This document shows positions 1-7,757 of a stretch of DNA of 64,000 nucleotides, in pieces; position 1 is the stretch's first letter; each line of letters begins with the position of its first letter. Location: NCBI GenBank assembly GCA_902601785.1, contig CACKOH010000002.1:1-64000 (forward strand), in the 5' to 3' direction. This DNA comes from an uncultured Pelagibacteraceae bacterium. GTDB lineage: Bacteria > Pseudomonadota > Alphaproteobacteria > Pelagibacterales > Pelagibacteraceae. Under the pieces are notes generated by a model. The model worked only from the letters and a program-made list of their open reading frames with translations. It was not told the DNA's origin and did no database searches. Both the position numbers and the translations under genes were made by a program.

Positions 1-288
1 ACAATTCTAGAAAAAAAACTTTCTGCTAAATCAACAAATGAATGGGTTAGTCAAATGGAGAAAGATAAAATTCCTTGTGGCCCTATATTCAATATTAAAG
101 AAGCGGTTGAAAATCCACAGGTTGAAGCAAGAAATATGATTGTAAAAGCTTATCACAAAGTAATAGGAGATTTTAGATTAGCAGGAAACCCTATTAAAAT
201 GTCTACATATGATGATCCTAATAAAAGAGGTGACATCCCTGATCTAGATGAGCACCGAGAAAAAATAATAAAAGAATTTGTAAATTAA
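1..288 (+). CDS. CoA transferase family III (CaiB/BaiF), C-terminal fragment
   Basis: The reading frame is open from the first base, so this is the end of a gene that begins outside the window; the ATG at 55 is internal. The residues 'IPCGPIFNIKEAVENPQ' followed by 'EARNMI' and a closing 'GDIPDLDEHREKI' are the typical end of class III CoA transferases, where a helix-rich tail follows the CGP motif and the last segment holds a 'LGEHT/LDEHRE'-like signature. These enzymes move CoA between carboxylic acids. The substrate cannot be told from the tail alone. It converges on rpoZ with only 3 nt between stops. Confidence 0.8.
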   Translation, partial: TILEKKLSAKSTNEWVSQMEKDKIPCGPIFNIKEAVENPQVEARNMIVKAYHKVIGDFRLAGNPIKMSTYDDPNKRGDIPDLDEHREKIIKEFVN

Positions 289-291
289 AAT

Positions 292-813
292 TTATTGATC
301 TTCTTGAGTATTTTCATTAGCTGTCTCTTCACTATCTGAAATTTCGTCTAAAGATACTTCACCATCTTCACTCATAGTTTCTTCACCAACTGAACTATCG
401 ACATCAGCTTTTGCAGTTTCAGATAATTCTGCTAAATCTTCTTTTGTAACTTGAATTTTTTCTGGAGTTTTTCTTGCTCTTTTTGATGGAAGAATTGGTG
501 TTCCACTTTTAGAAATTTCTCCTTTATATAAATTTTCAAAATCATCGCCAATATCTTCATCGTCCTCTGCAGTGTCATCAACTTGTTCAACATGTTTTCT
601 AAGTTTATAAACTGCGCTATCTGTCAAATCAGAAACTTGAATTTTTTCTTCTGCAATTTCTCTTAATGAAATAACAGTATTTTTATCATTATCTCTTTCA
701 ATTGTTGGTTCTATTCCAGCATTTAATTGGGTAGCTCTCTCTTTAGCTACTAATACTAATTCATAAGGACTATCTACTTTATCGATGCAGTCTTCTACGG
801 TAACTCTTGCCAT
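292..813 (-). CDS. rpoZ: RNA polymerase omega subunit with long acidic tail
   Basis: The first 70 residues match RpoZ: '[13 protein letters not shown]' with '[16 protein letters not shown]', then the '[17 protein letters not shown]' strand-helix seen in alphaproteobacterial omega. Omega helps fold and assemble the beta' subunit. At 173 aa the protein is much longer than E. coli omega (91 aa). The extra part, from about residue 80, is rich in Asp, Glu, Ser and Thr and looks disordered, interrupted by a basic patch '[12 protein letters not shown]' near residue 110. The gene stands alone on the minus strand downstream of an MFS gene. Family assignment is secure; the role of the tail is unknown. 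Confidence 0.9.
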   Translation of the reverse strand: MARVTVEDCIDKVDSPYELVLVAKERATQLNAGIEPTIERDNDKNTVISLREIAEEKIQVSDLTDSAVYKLRKHVEQVDDTAEDDEDIGDDFENLYKGEISKSGTPILPSKRARKTPEKIQVTKEDLAELSETAKADVDSSVGEETMSEDGEVSLDEISDSEETANENTQEDQ

Positions 814-856
814 GCGCAGTATCTATACAGTGAGACCTATAAAATCAAGGAGTTTT

Positions 857-2062
857 TTATATATATTGTGGATTTAGCTTACTTCTAACTGAATAAAGCA
901 GAATTATTGAGGTCAAAATATATGCTCCTGAAACAACAGCTATTTGCTCAATCGAGAAATTAATGTCTATAAGAATACCAAATAAAGCTGTTCCAAAAGC
1001 GGTTGCAAATACCATTAATGCTGTTGTGAGAGCCTTGATAGATCCAATATGTTTCACGCCATAAATTTCTGCCCATGTTGATGATCCTAAAACATTAGCT
1101 AGGCCGTTAGTAATACCTAATAAGCCAAAGAAAAAAAATGATGAAATCTCAACATCAAAATAGAACAGGACTACAGTTGAAAAAAAAAGAGGAACATTCA
1201 TATAAATTAATAATTTTCTGCTAGTAAATTTATCAATCAAGAAACCTGAAATAAATAATGTTACTACAGATAATATTGAGTAGACCATGAAGGATTGTGC
1301 AATTACGTATGGTCCCCAATCTTTAGAGCTCGTTATAAAAGATTGGTAAACAAATGTACCTGTTGCAATCCATGGCATAGCAAGCATAGTCATACAAATA
1401 ATATAAAATCTATAATCTTTTAAAACTTCTATTCTTTTCCATTGTTTTATTGGTTTGGTGATAACTTCATTATTGCTATCTTCTCTGGTATCTAGTTTAA
1501 CTTCTTTGACTAAAAAATATGTAGCAATAGGTAAAACTATAATTACTAAAATAGAAATAGAAACCCAAATATCTCTCCAGTGAATAAATGTAAGTAAAAA
1601 AACAATTAAAACAGGCAAGATAAATTCTGCTAAAGATAAACCTAACCAACCTGTACTCAAAGCTCTACCTCTATTTTTTTCAAAAAACCTAGAAATTGTT
1701 GTAGTTGCAGTATGACTTGATAAACCTTGGCCTGACAATCGCATTAAAAAAATTCCAATAAATAAAAAAATTACAGAAGAAATCTTAGAAAATATGAAAC
1801 AAGAAATTGATAAAAATATAATTACATAAGTTGCAAATTTTAAAATATTAACGTCATCTATTTTTTTTCCTATCCAAACTAAAACGATACTGCTTAATAA
1901 AGTTGCAGATGCATAGATTGAGCCAAATTGTCCATGTGTAATAGATAAAGCATCCCTAATACTTGAATTAAATAAACCAAGAAAAAAACTCTGTCCAAAA
2001 CTTGAAAAAAATGTAAAAATAAAACCAAATAGGATTACTTTTAAACTTAAACTTTTAAACAT
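857..2062 (-). CDS. MFS family transporter
   Basis: The 401-residue protein is almost entirely hydrophobic with about 12 predicted membrane segments and a charged central loop near residues 190-215 ('VKEVKLDTREDSNNE'), the usual layout of a major facilitator. The segment 'GRALSTGWLGLSLAEF' near residues 130-150 resembles the loop and helix of the conserved MFS signature ('RGRALG...G'). The family moves small solutes, commonly organic anions, by symport or uniport. It lies divergent from a 3-hydroxyisobutyrate-dehydrogenase-like gene with only 11 nt between start codons, so a carboxylate substrate is possible, but this is inference. Confidence 0.85.
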   Translation of the reverse strand: MFKSLSLKVILFGFIFTFFSSFGQSFFLGLFNSSIRDALSITHGQFGSIYASATLLSSIVLVWIGKKIDDVNILKFATYVIIFLSISCFIFSKISSVIFLFIGIFLMRLSGQGLSSHTATTTISRFFEKNRGRALSTGWLGLSLAEFILPVLIVFLLTFIHWRDIWVSISILVIIVLPIATYFLVKEVKLDTREDSNNEVITKPIKQWKRIEVLKDYRFYIICMTMLAMPWIATGTFVYQSFITSSKDWGPYVIAQSFMVYSILSVVTLFISGFLIDKFTSRKLLIYMNVPLFFSTVVLFYFDVEISSFFFFGLLGITNGLANVLGSSTWAEIYGVKHIGSIKALTTALMVFATAFGTALFGILIDINFSIEQIAVVSGAYILTSIILLYSVRSKLNPQYI

Positions 2063-2073
2063 AGATAAAAATT

Positions 2074-2949
2074 ATGACTTTTAATGTTGCTTTCATAGGT
2101 CTTGGGGTTATGGGCTACCCAATGGCAGGATATATATCAAAAGCCGGACACAATGTAACTGTTTTTAACAGAACTAAATCAAAAGCTGAAAAATGGATTG
2201 GTGAATACAAAGGCAAAATAGCCAACACACCAGCCGAAGCTGCAGATAGTGCTGACTTTATTTTTACTTGCGTTGGAAATGATAATGATCTTAGGGAAGT
2301 ATCCTTAGGAGATAATGGATTATTTAACACTGCTAAAAAAGGTTCTGTTTATATTGATAATTCAACTGTATCTGCAGAAATTTCTAGAGAACTTTACAAA
2401 GCCGCAAAAGATAAAGGTTTTGATTTTTTAGATGCTCCAATTTCTGGTGGTCAAGCGGGAGCCGAGGGTGGAATATTAACAGTTATGGTTGGTGGTGATG
2501 AAGGCACATTTAAAAAAGCACAACCGGTTATAGATTGTTACAGTCAAAAAGTTAAATTAATTGGACCTTCAGGTAGTGGACAGCTAACTAAAATGATGAA
2601 CCAAATGTGTATAGCTGGAACTGTTCAAGGATTGTCTGAAGCTATTAACTTTGGAATTAATGCTGGATTAGATATGGATAAAGTTATGGAAACTATTTCA
2701 AAGGGTGCTGCTCAATCTTGGCAAATGGAAAATAGATATCGAACAATGACAGATGATAAGTTTGATTATGGTTTTGCCGTAGATTGGATGAGAAAAGATT
2801 TAGCAATAGTTATTGAGGAAGCTAAGAGAAATGGTTCACCTGTACCCATCACAGAAATTGTGGATGGTTATTATGCTAAAGTTCAAGAAATGGGTGGCAA
2901 TCGTTGGGATAGCTCAAGTTTGATAGCTCTATTAAAAAAGAAAAAATAA
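2074..2949 (+). CDS. NAD(P)-dependent oxidoreductase, 3-hydroxyisobutyrate dehydrogenase family
   Basis: The N-terminus 'FIGLGVMGYPMAGYI' is the Rossmann dinucleotide-binding motif of beta-hydroxyacid dehydrogenases. 'DAPISGGQAGAEGG' near residue 120 is the substrate-binding loop, and 'GSGQLTKMMNQ' near residue 170 contains the catalytic lysine and the asparagine that follows it. The length (291 aa) is that of MmsB/GarR/GlxR proteins, which oxidise 3-hydroxyisobutyrate or reduce tartronate semialdehyde. The exact substrate cannot be read from the sequence. It is probably cotranscribed with the following PNPOx-like gene (3-nt gap). Confidence 0.9.
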   Translation: MTFNVAFIGLGVMGYPMAGYISKAGHNVTVFNRTKSKAEKWIGEYKGKIANTPAEAADSADFIFTCVGNDNDLREVSLGDNGLFNTAKKGSVYIDNSTVSAEISRELYKAAKDKGFDFLDAPISGGQAGAEGGILTVMVGGDEGTFKKAQPVIDCYSQKVKLIGPSGSGQLTKMMNQMCIAGTVQGLSEAINFGINAGLDMDKVMETISKGAAQSWQMENRYRTMTDDKFDYGFAVDWMRKDLAIVIEEAKRNGSPVPITEIVDGYYAKVQEMGGNRWDSSSLIALLKKKK

Positions 2950-2952
2950 TTT

Positions 2953-3558
2953 GTGACTGATACTGTCCCTTATTACGAGGACTTTTCTGAGATCAAAAAG
3001 AAAATTTGGTCAATGTTAAATGTTGCTGTCAAAGACAGAAGTTCTCCGTTTAGAATTCCAGTTTTTTCATGTGGGGATAACGATAATATTGAGAGTAGAA
3101 TTGTAGTTTTAAGAAAATCAGACGAAAATAATAATATAGTCCAATTTCATAGTGATATTAGATCTGATAAAATAGAAATTTTAAAAAAAAATCCTAAAGC
3201 ATCTTTTCTGTTTTACGATAAAGAATTAAAAATCCAAGTAAGATTGAAGGTGGAAGCAATTATTAATCACAATAATGATGTTACAAAAGAATCTTGGGAA
3301 AAAACTCAACATATAAGTAGAAAATGTTATTTAGTTAATAATGGTCCTGGCACTATTTCAGATGAACCAACTTCTGGTCTAAAACCTGAGCTTGATAATT
3401 TTGATTACACAAAAGAGAAAAGTGAAGAAGGTTACAAGAATTTCACTGTTATACAGTGTAAAATTAAGTCAATTGAATGGTTATATTTAGCAGCGAAAGG
3501 TCATCGAAGAGCTAGGTTTGATTTAGAAAACAATAAAGATAATTGGCTAGTTCCTTAA
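2953..3558 (+). CDS. Pyridoxamine 5'-phosphate oxidase-like FMN-binding protein
   Basis: A 201-residue protein starting at a GTG 3 nt after the preceding stop. 'ESRIVVLRKSD' followed by 'QFHSDIRSDKIEILKKNPKASFLFYD' is the split-barrel flavin-binding core of PNPOx-like proteins (substrate and FMN phosphate contacts with the R-x-V-V-L strand and the S-x-K loop). The end 'IEWLYLAAKGHRRARFD' matches the end of the family ('W.yL.p.pHrRarF'). True PdxH enzymes use the same fold, so it may be a PdxH relative, but the middle is divergent and the substrate is uncertain. Likely in one operon with the dehydrogenase upstream. Confidence 0.75.
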   Translation: MTDTVPYYEDFSEIKKKIWSMLNVAVKDRSSPFRIPVFSCGDNDNIESRIVVLRKSDENNNIVQFHSDIRSDKIEILKKNPKASFLFYDKELKIQVRLKVEAIINHNNDVTKESWEKTQHISRKCYLVNNGPGTISDEPTSGLKPELDNFDYTKEKSEEGYKNFTVIQCKIKSIEWLYLAAKGHRRARFDLENNKDNWLVP

Positions 3559-3640
3559 TTATTTGTTTTTTATTGAGACAATTTGTAAAAGAAAATTTTA
3601 TTATCTCATGCTAGATTATTAATTTTAAAAGGAGGAAATA

Positions 3641-3967
3641 ATGAAAGCATACATAATGGGAAACTACACTGAAAAAGCTTTTCAAGGTTTTTTGAAAGAT
3701 CCTAAAAGTGATAGAAAAGCAGTCGTAGAACAATTAACAAAAGCAATGGGTGGAACAATGCATAGTATGGACATCGTTCGTGGTTCATATGACTTTGTAG
3801 TTGTAAATGAATTAACAAGTTTTGAGGATTTTGCAGCGGTTAAGCTTGTAGTAGAAGCTTCAGGTGCAGTTAAAAATTTAACAATGTTAGAAGCAATAGA
3901 CTTTAATAAAGCTACAACTAAAGCAAGTGAAGTTGCTTCAGGTGCTTACAAGGCTCCAGGACAATAG
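3641..3967 (+). CDS. GYD domain protein
   Basis: This small protein (108 aa) matches the GYD family of ferredoxin-like proteins: a first strand 'AYIMGNYTEKAFQGF', a conserved 'GGTMHSMDIVRGSYDFVVV' turn where the family usually has G-x-Y-D, and a helix 'FEDFAAVKLVVEASGAV' ahead of the last strand. The function of the family is not known; such folds form dimers that sometimes bind small molecules. A textbook ribosome-binding site 'AAAGGAGG' sits 7 nt before the ATG, stronger than most genes here, suggesting high translation. Nearby genes give no clear functional hint. Confidence 0.8.
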   Translation: MKAYIMGNYTEKAFQGFLKDPKSDRKAVVEQLTKAMGGTMHSMDIVRGSYDFVVVNELTSFEDFAAVKLVVEASGAVKNLTMLEAIDFNKATTKASEVASGAYKAPGQ

Positions 3968-3977
3968 TTAAGATTAA

Positions 3978-4343
3978 TTATTTTTTGTCGTTATCGACAA
4001 CTAAGCAGATTTCTGATTTAGTCAGAAATCTGCGACCTGTTCCATTGTCTAATGAGAACATGCCACCTATTCCTTTAACAGCATCAATAGTTAAATCTGT
4101 ATGTTTCCACTTTTCATATTGATCACCATTCATATAAAAAGGAACACCACCTATTTCACCTAATTTAACGTCATTATCTCCTAGAGGAAACTCACCTTCC
4201 TGAAAACACATTGGTGCACTACCATCACAGCAGCCTCCAGATTGATGAAACATTAATTTTTCACCATATTTACCCTGAAGTTCAGATAACAAATTTAACG
4301 CTGAATTAGTTGCAGATACTTTCATTTTTAAAGTCCGGCTCAT
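3978..4343 (-). CDS. DUF779 protein, partner of aldehyde dehydrogenase
   Basis: The 121-aa protein carries the DUF779 hallmarks: 'LMFHQSGGCCDGSAPMC' near residues 30-47 with a Cys pair, and a closing 'GMFSLDNGTGRRFLT' segment. DUF779 genes are commonly found beside aldehyde dehydrogenases of the AdhB/ExaC type, as here, where the ALDH ends 33 nt upstream on the same strand. The role is not established; the clustered Cys and His residues could bind a metal. The listed start gives 6 residues before a second Met ('MKVSATN') that fits the family start better. The first ATG is inside an 11-bp hairpin. Confidence 0.85.
   Translation of the reverse strand: MSRTLKMKVSATNSALNLLSELQGKYGEKLMFHQSGGCCDGSAPMCFQEGEFPLGDNDVKLGEIGGVPFYMNGDQYEKWKHTDLTIDAVKGIGGMFSLDNGTGRRFLTKSEICLVVDNDKK
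4005..4033. repeat. Perfect 12-bp inverted repeat inside the DUF779 gene
   Basis: GCAGATTTCTGA and its exact reverse complement TCAGAAATCTGC are separated by 5 nt. The repeat lies within the last 20 codons of DUF779 and about 40 nt past the stop of the convergent GYD gene. No run of T follows on either strand, so it is not a standard terminator, though it could slow either transcript. Confidence 0.6.
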
Positions 4344-4361
4344 GATTTAGAATCATGAGCC
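4337..4361 (-). promoter_or_regulatory. Intercistronic hairpin between ALDH and DUF779, covering an ATG
   Basis: On the minus strand GGCTCATGATT, a 3-nt loop and AATCATGAGCC form a perfect 11-bp stem. It fills the gap between the ALDH stop and DUF779. The first possible DUF779 start codon is inside the 3' arm. No Shine-Dalgarno sequence is visible before that ATG. The hairpin could block translation, protect the upstream ALDH message from 3' decay, or both. Confidence 0.55.
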
Positions 4362-4376
4362 AGTATATATTATTTA

Positions 4377-5921
4377 TTAAAAGAAGCCTAATTTTTGCTC
4401 AGCATAAGAAACGTGTAAGTTCTTATTCTGTCTATAATGATTAAGCATCATTTTATGAGTTTCTCTTCCAACTCCTGATTGTTTGTAACCACCAAACGGA
4501 GAGTGAGCTGGATAAGCATGATAACAATTTGTCCATACTATTCCTGCTTGTATTGCTCTACCCATTCTGTATGCAATATTTCCATTTCTAGTCCAAACAC
4601 CTGCACCTAAACCATAAAGTGTATCATTAGCAATTTCTAATGCCTCTGCTTCATCTTTAAATTTAATTACAGATACAACAGGTCCAAAAATTTCCTCTTG
4701 AGAAATTCTCATTGAATTGTCAGCTTCAAAAATAGTTGGTTGGATATAGTTTCCTTTTTCCAAACCGCTATTTAATTTACCAACATCTCCTCCTGCAAGA
4801 ACTTTTGCACCCTCTTTTTTACCAAGATCAAGATATGATTTGATTTTTTCCATTTGCTCAACTGAAGCTTGTGCACCAATCATTGTCTCCATTTTTAAAG
4901 GATTATCTTGGATAACAGCTTTTGTTCTAGCAATACATTTTTCCATGAATTTATCATATATAGATTCTTGGACTAATGCTCTACTTGGACAAGTACAAAC
5001 CTCACCTTGGTTTAAATTGAACATTACAAAACCTTCAACACACTTATCTAAGAAATCATCATCTTTATCCATGATATCTTCAAAGAAAATGTTAGGAGAT
5101 TTTCCACCTAACTCAAGTGTGATTGGAATAATGTTTTGTGCAGCATACTGCATAATCAATCTTCCGGTTGTAGTTTCACCAGTAAATGCAACTTTAGCAA
5201 CTCTTTTAGATGAAGCTAAAGGTTTTCCTGCTTCTAAACCAAAACCACTAACAATGTTTACAACTCCTGGAGGTAATAAATCCCCAATTAATTCCATCAT
5301 AACCATAATTGATGCTGGGGTTTGTTCTGCTGGTTTAAGAACTGAACAATTTCCGGCAGCTAAAGCTGGAGCTAATTTCCACGTAGCCATTAATAATGGG
5401 AAGTTCCACGGTACTATTTGAGCTACAACTCCTAAAGGCTCAGGGATATTGTAAGAGTATTGAGAATTACTTATTTCAGCAACAGAACCTTCTTCTGCTC
5501 TAATTACTCCAGCAAAATATCTCCAGTGATCAATCACTAAAGCTATGTCTGCAGCCATACATTCTCTAATTGGTTTACCGTTATCTAAACATTCAGCAAC
5601 TGCAAGCATGTCTTTATTTTGCTCAAGAACATCTGCAATTTTGTTAAGAATAACTGATCTGGTTGTAATATCTGTTTTTCCCCACTCTGGAAATGCTGCG
5701 TGAGCTGCATCTAATGCTGCCTCAACATCTTTTTCGTTTGATCTAGCAACAGAACAGATAATTTCATTTGATATCGGACTTGGATTATCAAAATATTTGC
5801 CCGATAGAGGCTCTACAAATTTCCCATTAATGTAGTTTCCATATTTTGCTTTATACGGAAAATCTACTTTTAAATGAGATGTGTCTAGAGCTGATGACAC
5901 TTTTAATGCTTCTGCACTCAT
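4377..5921 (-). CDS. NAD-dependent aldehyde dehydrogenase (AdhB/ExaC type)
   Basis: The protein from this start has 514 residues and all ALDH hallmarks: '[20 protein letters not shown]' (cofactor cleft), '[15 protein letters not shown]' carrying the general-base Glu, and '[11 protein letters not shown]' with the catalytic cysteine. The closing '[21 protein letters not shown]' is typical of AdhB/ExaC enzymes that oxidise acetaldehyde and other short aldehydes. I chose the ATG at 5921 because AGAGGAG stands 8 nt upstream and the length then equals the family norm (about 505). The frame stays open for 63 further lysine-rich codons to 6110, listed separately. DUF779 follows in the same transcript. 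Confidence 0.9.
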   Translation of the reverse strand: MSAEALKVSSALDTSHLKVDFPYKAKYGNYINGKFVEPLSGKYFDNPSPISNEIICSVARSNEKDVEAALDAAHAAFPEWGKTDITTRSVILNKIADVLEQNKDMLAVAECLDNGKPIRECMAADIALVIDHWRYFAGVIRAEEGSVAEISNSQYSYNIPEPLGVVAQIVPWNFPLLMATWKLAPALAAGNCSVLKPAEQTPASIMVMMELIGDLLPPGVVNIVSGFGLEAGKPLASSKRVAKVAFTGETTTGRLIMQYAAQNIIPITLELGGKSPNIFFEDIMDKDDDFLDKCVEGFVMFNLNQGEVCTCPSRALVQESIYDKFMEKCIARTKAVIQDNPLKMETMIGAQASVEQMEKIKSYLDLGKKEGAKVLAGGDVGKLNSGLEKGNYIQPTIFEADNSMRISQEEIFGPVVSVIKFKDEAEALEIANDTLYGLGAGVWTRNGNIAYRMGRAIQAGIVWTNCYHAYPAHSPFGGYKQSGVGRETHKMMLNHYRQNKNLHVSYAEQKLGFF

Positions 5922-6110
5922 TTTTTTTACTCCTCTTGTTTTATTAGATTTTATGTTATTAGATCTTCTAGATTTTTTTAAAGGTTTCTTAGTCGCAGAC
6001 TTTTTTATCCTAACTTTTTTAGTCTTAACATTTTTTTTTCTTTTTATTTTTCTAGAAGTTTTGACTAATTTCCTTCTTTTCTTTTTGGTTTTTTTAATTT
6101 TCTTAACCAT
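5922..6110 (-). other. Lysine/arginine-rich in-frame N-terminal extension or leader
   Basis: Sixty-three codons in frame with the aldehyde dehydrogenase, starting at an ATG without a visible ribosome-binding site, encode an extremely basic segment ('[20 protein letters not shown]', later '[15 protein letters not shown]'). More than half the residues are Lys or Arg. This resembles histone-H1-like or nucleoid-binding tails rather than any ALDH region. A strong Shine-Dalgarno sequence lies inside its last codons and serves the ATG at 5921. It may be a true extension on part of the enzyme pool, a leader peptide, or untranslated A-rich DNA. Confidence 0.4.
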
Positions 6111-6223
6111 TTATATAAGTCAAATTAAAAACCTATTAAAAGGACTTGTAAACAAAACAATTGTGTCTTCAATCCTTGGTTGTATTGATTAGCTTATTAA
6201 ATAATGAAAAAATTATTAAATTT

Positions 6224-6664
6224 CTAATTACCTATTTTGGACAATTTTTTTTTTAATTTTTTAGAAAGTTTAGAGAACCATTCTTTTTCTTTTCCTGACT
6301 CAGGTAGTACTTCTCCGTACTCGATCATTTGAGATGGAGGTAAATCAATAATATAGACCCAAACTTGAGTTTCATCTAATTTAGAATTTTTAATTACAGT
6401 ATCTCTTAGATCAGAAATTAATTTATCTTTAATTTTTTTTGGTCTACCAGCTCTAATTTGACCAAGTAAAAATAATGAAGGCTCTTTGATTTTTTTGCCT
6501 CCCATGAAATGATTATTTTTTTTTGTTTTATTAAATATTACTTGAGCAAAATAAGTATTTGCTCCAGTTACAACATTATGAACCTTAGTAATTCCATCTG
6601 CTAAATTTTTTTGCTGTTTAGAACTTAAATTAAAATTTGAATTAGTGACGGTATAAGTTGGCAT
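6224..6664 (-). CDS. Tautomerase superfamily protein
   Basis: After removal of Met1 the protein begins with proline ('MPTYTV'), the catalytic N-terminal residue of the tautomerase superfamily. The following 'NLSSKQQKNLADGITKVHNVVTGANTYFAQVIFN' gives the beta-alpha-beta unit with a cis-CaaD/MSAD-like spacing, and a second beta-alpha-beta unit follows ('SLFLLGQIRAGRPKKIKDKL' to 'TQVWVYIIDLPPSQMIEYG'). At 146 aa it is a fused two-unit member rather than a 62-aa 4-oxalocrotonate tautomerase. The substrate is unknown. It ends with a basic Lys-rich tail. Confidence 0.75.
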   Translation of the reverse strand: MPTYTVTNSNFNLSSKQQKNLADGITKVHNVVTGANTYFAQVIFNKTKKNNHFMGGKKIKEPSLFLLGQIRAGRPKKIKDKLISDLRDTVIKNSKLDETQVWVYIIDLPPSQMIEYGEVLPESGKEKEWFSKLSKKLKKKLSKIGN

Positions 6665-6669
6665 AAAAA

Positions 6670-7182
6670 TTAAAATATAGATTTTGAATATTTCTTCCAG
6701 TTATTCTGGTAATGCTTTGTATTTTCAAATATAGCTTTTTTTTCATCCTCAGTTACTTCCCTTATAACTTTACCGGGTGAACCAACTACTAATGAGTTGT
6801 CAGGTATTTCCTTATTTTCTGTTATTAAAGCTTTAGCGCCAATGATGCAGTTTTTTCCAATTTTAGCTTTGTTAAGAATAACAGCACCAATACCAATCAA
6901 ACTATTATCACCAATAGTACATCCATGAAGCATAACCATATGGCCTATGGTTACATCTTTACCAACTTTTAACGGACAACCTGGATCGGTATGTAAAACA
7001 CTTCCATCTTGAACATTTGACCCCTCTCCAATAAATATGTTTTCAACATCCCCTCTTAAAACCGCGTTAAACCAAATGCTTGTGTTTTTCTCTAATGTAA
7101 CATCACCTATTATAGTTGCATTAGGTGCTACCCAATTTTCGCCAGAGTTTTTTGGTTTTTTATCTTTTAAATCGTAGAACAT
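6670..7182 (-). CDS. Gamma-carbonic anhydrase-like hexapeptide protein
   Basis: The 170-aa protein is a left-handed beta-helix built of hexapeptide repeats ('NATIIGDVTLEKNTSIWFNAVLRGD') followed by a C-terminal helix. The histidines expected to bind metal are present: one in 'GSVLHTDPGCP' and two in 'IGHMVMLHGCTIGD'. This is the YrdA/PaaY/CaiE pattern of gamma-class carbonic anhydrase relatives, in which enzymatic activity varies. It is 5 nt upstream of the tautomerase gene on the same strand and divergent from the thioredoxin-like gene. Confidence 0.85.
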   Translation of the reverse strand: MFYDLKDKKPKNSGENWVAPNATIIGDVTLEKNTSIWFNAVLRGDVENIFIGEGSNVQDGSVLHTDPGCPLKVGKDVTIGHMVMLHGCTIGDNSLIGIGAVILNKAKIGKNCIIGAKALITENKEIPDNSLVVGSPGKVIREVTEDEKKAIFENTKHYQNNWKKYSKSIF

Positions 7183-7202
7183 AATTTATATATTATTACA
7201 TT

Positions 7203-7757
7203 ATGCCAATACAAACTCCAATATGTGATTTTGGTAAAAAAGCAGTCTCATTTGAACTTAAATCAACTGATGAAAAAATTTTAAAACTTGATGACATAAA
7301 AGGTGAGAATGGAACTTTAATAATGTTTATTTGTAATCATTGTCCCTATGTAAAAGCAGTTACAAAAGATATTGTTGAAGACTGTAATAACTTAAAAAAA
7401 TTGGGAATAAACTCTGTTGCAATATGTTCCAACGATGCAGTTAATTATCCGGAGGACTCTTTTGAAAATATGATTAAATTCGCGAATAACAATAATTTTA
7501 ATTTTCCATATTTAGCTGATGAAACACAAGAAGTTGCTAAAGCTTATGATGCAGTGTGCACGCCTGATTTTTTTGGGTACAATAAAAATTTAGAACTCCA
7601 ATATAGGGGGCGAATGCGAGAATTAAAAAAACTTATTCCTGTAAGAAGTGGTGAGAGTGATCTATTTCAAGCAATGAAACTGATTGCTGAAACAGGCAAA
7701 GGTCCAGAAGAACAAATTCCAAGTGCTGGTTGTGGCATCAAGTGGAAATTTAATTAA
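7203..7757 (+). CDS. Thioredoxin-fold (redoxin/AhpC-TSA-like) protein
   Basis: The segment 'LIMFICNHCPYVKAVTKDI' places a CxxC pair (Cys44 and Cys47) at the start of helix 1 of a thioredoxin fold. 'KLGINSVAICSNDAVNYPEDS' and 'FPYLADETQEVAKAYDAVCTPDFF' are typical of the redoxin family in which a cis-Pro region (here 'TPDFF') faces the active site. The length (184 aa) fits. There is no signal peptide, so it acts in the cytoplasm, probably in thiol or peroxide reduction. Its stop overlaps the start of the glycosyltransferase. Confidence 0.85.
   Translation: MPIQTPICDFGKKAVSFELKSTDEKILKLDDIKGENGTLIMFICNHCPYVKAVTKDIVEDCNNLKKLGINSVAICSNDAVNYPEDSFENMIKFANNNNFNFPYLADETQEVAKAYDAVCTPDFFGYNKNLELQYRGRMRELKKLIPVRSGESDLFQAMKLIAETGKGPEEQIPSAGCGIKWKFN

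Noticed and set aside
3559-3640. Riboswitch or small RNA before the GYD gene
   Set aside because: The 82-nt gap has a promoter-like TTGAGA and a good ribosome-binding site but no stable stem or known aptamer core.
4840-5421. 193-aa ORF on the plus strand
   Set aside because: Antisense shadow of the aldehyde dehydrogenase, which has all catalytic motifs in its own frame.
5881-6192. 103-aa hydrophobic ORF on the plus strand
   Set aside because: It is the complement of the lysine-rich segment; poly-Phe/Leu arises from reading A-rich codons on the other strand.
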